Shown piece by piece: positions 1 to 5,976 of a DNA stretch of 64,000 nt. Location: assembly GCF_000418365.1 (NCBI RefSeq), contig NC_021663.1:2170001-2234000 (forward strand). Direction: 5' to 3'. The position numbers and the translations under genes were made by a program. Position 1 is the first letter of the stretch, and the number at the start of each line of letters is the position of its first letter. Below the pieces are notes generated by a model. It saw nothing but the letters and a program-made list of their open reading frames with translations, was not told the DNA's origin and did not search any database. Origin of the DNA: Corynebacterium terpenotabidum Y-11 (GTDB lineage: Bacteria > Actinomycetota > Actinomycetes > Mycobacteriales > Mycobacteriaceae).

Positions 1-13
1 CACAAAGGTTACT

Positions 14-229
14 GTGTCGCTTCGTGAAGTGTTCGCGAATGCGCCGATTGCCCAGAATTGGGCATCTGAACCGACCACATCACCGGTCGGTTACACCCTC
101 GCCCCCGGCACCCTGCCGGAGGGTGTGAACGTCCCCGTCTACGATTCAATCGAATCGCTGGGGGCATGGCTTGTCGGATATCTCGAACGAGATGTCCAGT
201 CCACTAATTCAAACCCGAAGGAGTCTTAA
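14..229 (+). CDS. small phage protein before the capsid gene
   Basis: A 71-residue protein of unknown function. A GTG start at 14 is preceded by an AAAGG ribosome-binding sequence five bases upstream. No stop separates it from the window edge, so a longer reading frame starting further left cannot be excluded. It ends directly before the major capsid gene and should be cotranscribed with it. It has no signal peptide or membrane segment. The position suggests a head-module accessory protein, but I do not recognise a family. Confidence 0.55.
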   Translation: MSLREVFANAPIAQNWASEPTTSPVGYTLAPGTLPEGVNVPVYDSIESLGAWLVGYLERDVQSTNSNPKES

Positions 230-1132
230 ATGTCCGGTCTTTACCCCGGTGCCGTTGATCTGAACGAGGGCACCCTGTCCGTTGATGCGGCCCTGTCCAA
301 CCCGACTGTGATTGAGGAGCGGGTCGCTGACCTGATTTCCGGTAACGTCCTGGTCGATACCCTGTTTGCCCCCGGTGGCCCGACCGTTCAGGGCGGAGCC
401 GTGATCTACTCAAAGGTGACCTCGAAGTACCTGTTCCCTGACGTGGATGTTGCCGACCGCGCCCCCGGCGATGAGTACGCGCAGGTGTGGAGCACTCCCC
501 CGGAGCTTGAGCTGGCGAAGGTGCAGGACTTCGGTGGCAAGGTGTCGATCACCGAGGAGGCCCGCCGCCGTAACAGTGCGGTCGTCTTCGACAACGAGAT
601 CACGACCCTGTCGAACGCGATTACCCGCCGACTGAACAAGCGGGCGATGGAGACCATTGAGGCCGCTGTCTCTGAGTCCGATGAGGTGCTGGAGCTTCAG
701 GCCGCCGCTGCGTGGAACACCACCCTGGCCGTCGGCCCGGAGGCTTCCCAGACCGATCCGCGCAGCCTGCCCGGTAGCGACTTCGGTACGGCTATCGCCC
801 ACGCTCAGCGCCTGGATCTCGGTGTGGAGTACTCCAAGCTGATCGTCTCCCCGGAGAATGCCGCGAACCTTCGCAACACCTACGGTGCGACCCTGGGAAC
901 GCTGCTGTCTGACTATGGCTTGGAGATGCTGACCAGTAACTACGTTGCCGCTGGTGACGCGTACCTCGTTGACCCGCACAAGCTGGGATTTGTCTCATAT
1001 GAAGAGCCGCTGACGGTGCGGACCTGGGACGACCCGGAACACCGCCTGCACTGGGTTCAGGCTTACGCCATGCCGGTGATGGGTGTGACCCTGCCGTCCG
1101 CTGTCGCCGTTATCCGTGGCACCAACTCCTAA
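230..1132 (+). CDS. phage major capsid protein
   Basis: A 300-residue protein that reads as an HK97-fold phage major capsid protein. The N-terminal part has the usual hydrophilic arm followed by a VIEERVADLISGN-like helix. The middle has a long helical stretch rich in Glu, Ala and Arg (about residues 100-150). The C-terminal third resembles the P-domain region, with the DAYLVDPHKLGF and YAMPVMGVTLPSAVAVI stretches typical of actinophage capsid proteins. A good Shine-Dalgarno (GAAGGAG) lies before the ATG. The genes on both sides run the same way with short gaps, forming a head operon. It would assemble the procapsid shell. The family call is from sequence character and context, not from a search. 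Confidence 0.8.
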   Translation: MSGLYPGAVDLNEGTLSVDAALSNPTVIEERVADLISGNVLVDTLFAPGGPTVQGGAVIYSKVTSKYLFPDVDVADRAPGDEYAQVWSTPPELELAKVQDFGGKVSITEEARRRNSAVVFDNEITTLSNAITRRLNKRAMETIEAAVSESDEVLELQAAAAWNTTLAVGPEASQTDPRSLPGSDFGTAIAHAQRLDLGVEYSKLIVSPENAANLRNTYGATLGTLLSDYGLEMLTSNYVAAGDAYLVDPHKLGFVSYEEPLTVRTWDDPEHRLHWVQAYAMPVMGVTLPSAVAVIRGTNS

Positions 1133-1149
1133 CCGAAAGGGATCTGAAC

Positions 1150-1545
1150 ATGACTATTGGATTTAAGAACCCCGCCCGCGATCGCTACAACGATGGTTCC
1201 GATATCACCGCCCAGGCGACTGCCGCTGTGGTCGGTAAGACGTTCGCCACCATTGCCGGCGACCTGACCGCCGAGGGCCTGCCGACCGTTAAGACCGCCG
1301 CTACTGGTGGCAACACTGTCGGTGTCGTGAAGTACGACGCGGACGCCGGGGAGAAGGTCGGGGTGGCCCGTGGATCTTCCCGCGTCATCACTGTGACGGC
1401 TGGTGGCGCTATCACTGCTGGTGATGAGGTCGCTGTGGGTGCCGGGGGTAAGGCTGTGAAGGCCGCTGAGGGTGCCGTGGTTGTCGGTTACTCGTTCAAC
1501 ACTGTGGCCGCTGGTGCTGACGCACTGGTGTCCCTGAACCGCTAG
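1150..1545 (+). CDS. capsid decoration / DUF2190-like protein
   Basis: A 131-residue, Gly/Ala/Val-rich protein of short beta-strand repeats (AGEKVGVARGSSRVITVTAGGAITAGDEVAVGA-type text), which matches the DUF2190 / capsid cement class in length and style. It starts 17 bases after the capsid stop with a GAAAGGGA ribosome-binding site. In phages such proteins bind the outside of the shell and stabilise it. Position directly after the capsid gene agrees with this role. There is no signal peptide and no membrane segment. Confidence 0.65.
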   Translation: MTIGFKNPARDRYNDGSDITAQATAAVVGKTFATIAGDLTAEGLPTVKTAATGGNTVGVVKYDADAGEKVGVARGSSRVITVTAGGAITAGDEVAVGAGGKAVKAAEGAVVVGYSFNTVAAGADALVSLNR

Positions 1546-1556
1546 GAGGGGGCCGT

Positions 1557-2117
1557 ATGGCTACGTTTGTGAAGTTCGCTGCCGGTGCCGGGGATGCCCC
1601 GGAAAAGCCCGCTGAGGTCGCTGAGAAGCCCGCTGACGGTGCAGAGGCCGGTACCCCGGTGGAGTTCACCGCCGAGCAGTTTAAGGCCCTGACTGAGGCC
1701 CTGGGCCTGGAGCCTGAGGCAACCCCCGATGAGGTTGTGGAGGCCGTGCAGAAGCTCACCGAGAAGGGCGACGAGGAGCCGGAGAAGGCACCTGTTGACC
1801 CGTCCGAGGTGAAGGCTTCCCGTGGTGGCAACGTCACCATTGATGCCGCCGCGTGGGCTGATATGCAGAAGTCCATCCGCCTGGGTTTGAATGCTCGCCG
1901 TCAGGAGAACCGCCTGGAGGCTGAGGCTGTGGTTGACCAGTTCATCCGCGCTGGTCGTGCTCAGGCCGCTGATCGTGAGCGCCTGCTCGCCGCGTATCAG
2001 GAGGACCCTTCTGATACGGTCCGTCAGCTTCGCCGGGGCAAGGTTGCTCACATGGTGGAGTTGGGGCACGGGCTGTCGGTTGATGAGCCGCCGCGTGCGT
2101 CCGGTTGGGTGCGGTAG
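1557..2117 (+). CDS. phage head-module protein, possible scaffold or protease remnant
   Basis: A 186-residue acidic protein. The first 90 residues are Ala/Pro/Glu-rich and low in complexity. A helical segment near residues 35-65 (FTAEQFKALTEALGLEPEATPDEVVEAVQKL) resembles the C-terminal tail of Mu-type prohead protease/scaffold proteins. The C-terminal half (from about 95) is Arg-rich and helical, with QENRLEAEAVVDQFIRAGR. It follows the decoration-type gene by 11 bases with GGAGGGGG as ribosome-binding site. Scaffold genes normally precede the capsid gene, so this position is unusual. No connector, terminase or tail gene follows before the integrase. Confidence 0.5.
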   Translation: MATFVKFAAGAGDAPEKPAEVAEKPADGAEAGTPVEFTAEQFKALTEALGLEPEATPDEVVEAVQKLTEKGDEEPEKAPVDPSEVKASRGGNVTIDAAAWADMQKSIRLGLNARRQENRLEAEAVVDQFIRAGRAQAADRERLLAAYQEDPSDTVRQLRRGKVAHMVELGHGLSVDEPPRASGWVR

Positions 2118-2250
2118 GCACTGCCGTTAGCAGGGGGCATCACCGTTGTGGTGTCTCCGACTACTTGCAGTGTCCGGTACCGGAGTTTTTAACCTTGGGG
2201 TTAAAATCTCCCCCGACGTTCGCGGCCTGCCACATTACTGACACCGGTAA
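2118..2250. other. non-coding leader with palindromes before repeat array 1
   Basis: No supported gene. It contains a short hairpin (ATCACC/GGTGT, near 2138-2155) that could end the head operon. It also holds a perfect 10-bp palindrome CCGGTACCGG at 2174-2183 and an inverted repeat with 8-bp arms (TTTTAACC/GGTTAAAA) at 2187-2206. These palindromes are of the same style as those inside the array spacers that follow. Open frames crossing this region carry no ribosome-binding sites and read through repeats. Confidence 0.5.
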
Positions 2251-2461
2251 GCTCCCACCCTTGCCCGCGTGGAGCGTCCGAGCAGCCGGTGCAAATTTGC
2301 AACAGCAGGCAGGTCCCGCCCTCGCCCGTGTGGAGCGACCGGTGCAGCGAACCTCGGGGAAAAGTCCCCGAAGCTCCCGTCCTCGCCGCGTGGAGCGACC
2401 CTTTCTGCGTTGCTTTCTGCACCTTTCTGCACCATCGTTCCCGCGCCCGCGTGGGGCGTCC
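2251..2461. CRISPR. CRISPR-like array 1 (four degenerate repeats)
   Basis: Four related units end at 2279, 2340, 2400 and 2461, giving periods of 61, 60 and 61 bases. This is the spacing of type I-E arrays (29-nt repeat plus 32-nt spacer). The 19-base core is GCCCGCGTGGAGCGACC-like and resembles actinobacterial type I-E repeats (CCCGCGCCCGCG core), but each copy differs. Spacer 1 has a perfect 12-bp palindrome centred at 2295.5 (TGCAAATTTGCA). Spacer 2 has a 7-bp stem (2354-2371). Spacer 3 (2401-2433) has three CTTTCTGC copies. The flank after the last repeat has TTTCCG/CGGAAA centred at 2477.5. There are no cas genes in the window. An alternative is an operator or decoy array rather than true CRISPR. 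Confidence 0.6.
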
Positions 2462-2495
2462 TGGTCTTTTCCGTGGCAATCCGGAAAGGCTGCCG

Positions 2496-2521
2496 AGGTG
2501 CCGACTGAGCAAGCGGCACCT
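2496..2521. repeat. inverted repeat, 7-bp arms
   Basis: AGGTGCC (2496-2502) and GGCACCT (2515-2521) form an inverted repeat with a 12-base centre, lying between array 1 and the inverted repeat in front of the small DNA-binding-type gene. It is one of a run of palindromes about 30-60 bases apart. Function unknown; a dimeric regulator site is possible. Confidence 0.4.
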
Positions 2522-2536
2522 TTACCACTTGCCCGT

Positions 2537-2578
2537 TAAGTGTTGCCCTGATACCATTCGCCCGGACGGCAACACTTA
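2537..2578. promoter_or_regulatory. 11-bp-arm inverted repeat, likely operator of the 2588 gene
   Basis: TAAGTGTTGCC at 2537-2547 and its exact reverse complement at 2568-2578 flank a 20-base centre. The right arm runs into the ribosome-binding site (TAGGAGC) of the gene starting at 2588. Two matched arms two helical turns apart just upstream of a start codon are typical of an operator. The gene product has a basic winged-helix-like stretch and could be the regulator that binds here. That link is inference. Confidence 0.5.
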
Positions 2579-2587
2579 GGAGCAGCG

Positions 2588-3001
2588 ATGAGTAGAGGCC
2601 CGGGAAACTGGCAGCGACGGATACTCGATGCCCTCGACACCATGGGGCCGGAACACGTGTATCTAGTCCCCGATCTCGTCCGAGACAACGTCCCAAACCC
2701 CACCCGATCCGACCATGTTTCGGCACGCCGCGCAGTCCGGCGACTGTCGGAGGACGGGAGAATCCTTGCCGGACGTTTCGCACTGGACGGTAGGGCAACT
2801 GCTTTAGGCTTCACCCGGCCCGATTCCGAGGTTCGGGCTAACGTCTCGTGGGGTGCGAATCTAACTCCGGTGTGGCACTCGTCTGTGCCGGAGGGGATGC
2901 CGTGGCAGTCGTGGGATCCGCAGTGCACGGGCGACCGGCAAAAGGTGTCAGCTTTGACACCATCCCATCCGCGCCCGCGAGGGGCGACCGCAATACTGTA
3001 A
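2588..3001 (+). CDS. small basic DNA-binding-type protein between the two arrays
   Basis: A 137-residue protein. ATG at 2588 has a TAGGAGC ribosome-binding site nine bases upstream. Residues 1-75 read like a winged helix: RRILDALDTMGPEHVYLVPDL, then RSDHVSARRAVRRLSEDGRILAGRF, a recognition-helix and wing pattern. The last ~15 residues (HPRPRGATAIL) are encoded by the first repeat of array 2, so the gene end and the array overlap. It stands alone between two CRISPR-like arrays, convergent with the integrase. Roles to consider are element repressor, excision factor or replication-type protein. I cannot assign a named family. Confidence 0.55.
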   Translation: MSRGPGNWQRRILDALDTMGPEHVYLVPDLVRDNVPNPTRSDHVSARRAVRRLSEDGRILAGRFALDGRATALGFTRPDSEVRANVSWGANLTPVWHSSVPEGMPWQSWDPQCTGDRQKVSALTPSHPRPRGATAIL

Positions 3002-3172
3002 ACCTGACACATTTGTGTCAGGCCCCGTCCCGCGCCCGCAAGGGGCGACCCTTTCTGCGTTGCTTTCTGCACCTTTCTGCACCCCCTCACCCGCGCCCGC
3101 AAGGGGCGACCTGGCTACCACCCGAAAGCCCAGCACCGTCGAGGCCCTCACCCGCGCCCGCAAGGGGCGACC
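2944..3172. CRISPR. CRISPR-like array 2 (four repeats, exact 61-nt period)
   Basis: Four repeats end at 2989, 3050, 3111 and 3172, exactly 61 bases apart; the 19-base core is GCGCCCGCAAGGGGCGACC. With the 29-nt repeat frame the spacers are 32 nt, as in type I-E. Just before repeat 1 is a 7-bp-arm palindrome GGTGTCA/TGACACC (2944-2961). Spacer 1 carries CCTGACAC/GTGTCAGG centred at 3012.5. Spacer 2 (3051-3083) is identical to spacer 3 of array 1. Spacer 3 lacks a clear palindrome. The last repeat ends one base before the integrase stop codon complement. The repeats are better conserved than in array 1. No cas genes are present. Confidence 0.65.
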
Positions 3173-3173
3173 C

Positions 3174-4589
3174 CTACACCGGGGGCGCCTTCCACTCAAT
3201 CTGGATCTTCGACGGATCGAACCGAGGTCCACGACCAGCCGGAAGAATCGTCACAGTGACCAAAGCGTCAATCACCTGCGCCCGCTTATCCGCCGACATT
3301 GCCGCCCACCGGTCCCGCAACTCATCCCCCGACAACAGAAGATCCGCAACCGGGGACACCGTGCGCGCTGCCGTGATCCGCTTATCCAACCGGTCAATGT
3401 CCTGTTTGAACTGAGCTGAACCGGACGCCAGGACAGCCGCGTCTATCGTCCCGGAGGCGTACAGAGCGCCTAGCTCGTTCTTGCGTGCTGTGAGCGCGTT
3501 ACGTTCGCTTAGAAGCGCTGCCACGTCCTCCCCTGCTGTGGTGTCGCGGTTTGCTGCCATGAGCCTGTTTTCGGGCATGTCGAGCACACCGAGGATCACC
3601 GCATCCACCAGCTCGTCCACGCAGATCTGATCCCGCGAGAGACTACGGCAGTCACGGCACAGGTACGCCTTCTTCTTCCGCCCGTTGACCCGCGACGCAC
3701 GAGATCCAGCGTTGCCGATCCCCATACGGCCACCACACTTCCCGCAGCGGTACACGCCTGACCCCTGCCACTGACGCTCGTTGCCCTGCTGCGTGCGCCG
3801 TGAAGGATCTGACAACAGAGCGCGAACCGCTAACCATTCAGACTCCGGGAGGATCGCCGGCCACTGAGCTTCTGCCACGATCTCGCCGTGATGGTCGGCC
3901 TTGCCCGCTATTGCCGGCTTAGCGAGAGTGCGCCGAACCGTGGAGGTGAGCCACTTGTTCCCGGTCTTCGTGGGGATACCGGCCTTGTTCAGTTTCCGGG
4001 AGATCGTGAGTACCGGTGTGCCGCTGAGTAGTTCCGCCGCCATGTCGCGCACTACTTCCGCTTCCGTCTCGTTGATGACGAGCGTCCCCGGTTCCTTGCC
4101 GAGGTCGTAGCCGTAGGGCACCCCGCCGCCGCGAAACTTTCCCTCCAGTGCCCTAGCGGTCTGCGAGAGCCGTTGACGTTCGATCATGTGGTCAACTTCG
4201 TAGTTGCCGATTGAGGCGACGAGACGGGCCGTGAGGCGGCCTGTAGCGGTGTTGAGGTCCAGTTCCCCCGCCTCGACGGTACGGACGGTGATCTCGGTTT
4301 TCTCTACGAGGTCTACGATCTCTTCCAGGTCCCGCGTGCGCCGGTACAGGCGGTCCACGTGCCACGCGATGATGCCTTCGGCTTCCCCGTTTTCCAGCCT
4401 GGTCAGCATCTCGCGGTAGGCGGGGCGACCCTTGTTCCCGAACGCACTGATGTCGTTGTCCGTGAAGGTTTCGGACACGTCGAGTCCGCGCTGTTCCGCA
4501 AATCGTTTACAGGCGGCTTCTTGCCTGCTCACGCCCTGTCCGGTACCCGCTTGGTCGCGGCTTATGCGGACGTACACGAAGTAGCTCAT
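3174..4589 (-). CDS. int: large serine recombinase / phage integrase
   Basis: A 471-residue large serine integrase. The N-terminal resolvase domain has the catalytic Ser10 in YVRISRDQ and AWHVDRLYRRTRDLEEI (about 95-115). The recombinase domain begins near 155 (GGVPYGYDLG). A zinc ribbon follows with two Cys pairs (YRCGKCGG and YLCRDCRS, roughly 275-320). A coiled coil lies near 355-405 (ALLSERNALTARKNELGALY). It would catalyse site-specific recombination between phage and host attachment sites. The gene starts nine bases after the stop of the truncated esxA and runs in the same direction, so it may be read from the esx promoter. Length and domain order are normal for the family, so it is probably active. 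Confidence 0.93.
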   Translation of the reverse strand: MSYFVYVRISRDQAGTGQGVSRQEAACKRFAEQRGLDVSETFTDNDISAFGNKGRPAYREMLTRLENGEAEGIIAWHVDRLYRRTRDLEEIVDLVEKTEITVRTVEAGELDLNTATGRLTARLVASIGNYEVDHMIERQRLSQTARALEGKFRGGGVPYGYDLGKEPGTLVINETEAEVVRDMAAELLSGTPVLTISRKLNKAGIPTKTGNKWLTSTVRRTLAKPAIAGKADHHGEIVAEAQWPAILPESEWLAVRALLSDPSRRTQQGNERQWQGSGVYRCGKCGGRMGIGNAGSRASRVNGRKKKAYLCRDCRSLSRDQICVDELVDAVILGVLDMPENRLMAANRDTTAGEDVAALLSERNALTARKNELGALYASGTIDAAVLASGSAQFKQDIDRLDKRITAARTVSPVADLLLSGDELRDRWAAMSADKRAQVIDALVTVTILPAGRGPRFDPSKIQIEWKAPPV

Positions 4590-4598
4590 GCAGAAAGT

Positions 4599-4757
4599 TT
4601 ACCCCACGGCTTGACATTGTGAAGAGGTGCCCTCCCACTCAGCGGTCATCGGAGCGATGTCCGCCTTGAGCTGGTCGAGCATGCCGTTGATATTGCGGTT
4701 GGTGGCGTGGATGTCGGCGGACGCCTGGGCGATCTGGGCGAAGTCATACTGAATCAT
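4599..4757 (-). pseudogene. esxA: truncated esxA (WXG100 protein) split by the element
   Basis: The reading frame from ATG at 4757 gives 52 residues. It begins MIQYDFAQIAQASADIHATN and runs to the WXG motif in AEWEGTSS, then ends as QCQAVG. WXG100 proteins are about 95-100 residues and need a second helix after WXG and a C-terminal YxxxD/E export signal; both are missing here. A GGAGATCACC ribosome-binding region precedes the ATG. The esxB gene lies 59 bases upstream in the same direction. The missing half should lie at the far end of the inserted element. As it stands EsxA cannot form the helical hairpin needed for export. Confidence 0.85.
4602..4630. other. inferred element-host junction (att site) inside esxA
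   Basis: Host-like esxA sequence on the minus strand is coherent down to the codons for WEGTSS (about 4623) and then turns into an unrelated tail that stops at 4599. Serine integrases recombine at a short core, often in a coding gene, and the integrase start lies immediately beyond. The crossover is therefore placed near 4620-4630. The other half-site lies outside the window, so the exact core cannot be defined. Confidence 0.6.
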
Positions 4758-4816
4758 GGTGATCTCCTGGTGAGGTGTGACGAAGTGGACTGTGACGGTG
4801 TGACGCCGGGGCCCGC

Positions 4817-5101
4817 TCAGCGGAACGCGGCAATGTTGTCGTCCTCGACCTGCTGGAAGGCCCGGGCGTTCCCACGGATGTTCTCCGAGATGCCGCCCAG
4901 TGCGGCGCGCAGGTCACGGGCAGCGTCGTTCCACCGGACCATGAGCTGTCCGAAGGCAGTCTGCGCCTCACCCCGCCACACCCCCTGCAGCGCATCGACG
5001 GTGCCCTGCAGCCGGCTCAGCTCGGCCTGCACCTGGTCGTTGACCGTGTCCACCTTCCCCGCGGTGGAGTGCATCACGTCGGTGGTTGTCCTGAAGCTCA
5101 T
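4817..5101 (-). CDS. esxB: EsxB-type WXG100 protein
   Basis: A 94-residue WXG100-family protein. It has helix 1 to about residue 40, the WRG turn near residue 43 (LQGVWRGEAQTAFGQ), then helix 2 with ENIRGNARAFQQVEDDN at the end. It would pair with EsxA as a four-helix bundle and be exported by the ESX membrane complex through EccC. The start at 5101 has a GGGGGAAG ribosome-binding site. A canonical YxxxD/E tail is not evident (FQQVEDD occupies the place), so this partner may rely on EsxA for secretion. That would make the esxA break costly. Family call is firm; esxA/esxB naming follows gene order. Confidence 0.88.
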   Translation of the reverse strand: MSFRTTTDVMHSTAGKVDTVNDQVQAELSRLQGTVDALQGVWRGEAQTAFGQLMVRWNDAARDLRAALGGISENIRGNARAFQQVEDDNIAAFR

Positions 5102-5181
5102 GTGGCTTCCCCCTCTGGAATTCCGGTGGCCTCAACCACCTGGTTCGGATCGGACCCCGGTGCTCCGGGACCGTCCTTTAG

Positions 5182-5958
5182 TTAGACTCCACCGGCCGCC
5201 GTTCGGTTCCCCTGCCGCCTGCTTCCCCCGGAATCGGCCGGAAGGACCTGGTACGAGGTGTGGATGTGCTCAGCGGCAAGCTGTGAGGCCCGCTCGGCAT
5301 CCCCCGCCGCCACCGCCGCCAGCAGTTCCCGGTGCTGATGCTGGAGAGTCTCCCGCAGGCCCGACCAGTCCTCGTGCGCCCGGTAGCCGTCCAGCAACGG
5401 GGCCCGCAGCGACTCCCGGATCGCCTGCGTCATGTCGGCGAACAGGCGGTTCCCGCCGCCGCGGGCCAGGGCCACGTGGAAGCGGGTGTCCGCGTCCCCG
5501 AAATCCTCCCGATCCAGGTCCGTGTCATCCATCGCCGCCAGCTCCTCCCCCATCCGCTGGAGAATCTCCGGATCCTGCCGACGGGCGGCCATCGCCGCAC
5601 TCTCCACCTCCAGGATCAGCCGGGTCTGCACCACCTCGTCAAGGTCGAAGTTGTTCAGCGAGACATGGAGTTTCAGAAAGCGGCTCAACGCCGCCGTCGG
5701 CATGGACGTGATGAAAGTTCCGGCCCGCGCCCCGGACCCGACGTGCGATTCAAGGACGCCATGGCTCTCCAGCACCCGGATCGCCTCCCGCGCCGCCGCC
5801 CGACTCACCCCGAGCTGTTCCGCCAGCTGCCGCTCCGGCGGCAGCATGTCCCCGACACCCAGTTCACCGGACAGGATGCGGTTCTCGATCGCCTCGACGA
5901 CCAGTGAGTGGGTACTCGTCCTGGGCGCGGGGCGACCGGTGTCTACGGAGTCAGCCAT
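5182..5958 (-). CDS. GntR/FadR-family transcriptional regulator
   Basis: A 258-residue regulator. An N-terminal GntR winged helix (about 15-85) contains ILSGELGVGDMLPPERQLAEQLGVSRAAAREAIRVLESHGVLE. A C-terminal FCD ligand-binding domain of the FadR subgroup follows, with the acidic and His positions DADTRFHVALARGGGN and LRETLQHQHRELLAAVAAGD that bind a metal or small acid. It sits between the T7SS-associated gene and esxB, all on the minus strand, so it may have inserted into or joined the ESX operon. Its ligand is unknown. FadR members usually control organic-acid metabolism, and no such gene is adjacent, so local control of esx is only a guess. Confidence 0.85.
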   Translation of the reverse strand: MADSVDTGRPAPRTSTHSLVVEAIENRILSGELGVGDMLPPERQLAEQLGVSRAAAREAIRVLESHGVLESHVGSGARAGTFITSMPTAALSRFLKLHVSLNNFDLDEVVQTRLILEVESAAMAARRQDPEILQRMGEELAAMDDTDLDREDFGDADTRFHVALARGGGNRLFADMTQAIRESLRAPLLDGYRAHEDWSGLRETLQHQHRELLAAVAAGDAERASQLAAEHIHTSYQVLPADSGGSRRQGNRTAAGGV

Positions 5959-5976
5959 ACCGTCGGTTTTACCACC

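Noticed and set aside
2235..3414. Several open frames across the CRISPR-like arrays (for example 2235-2798, 2536-3102, 2848-3414)
   Set aside because: They read through the repeats in several frames, have no ribosome-binding sites, and the repeat core itself encodes RPRGAT-like text in all of them.
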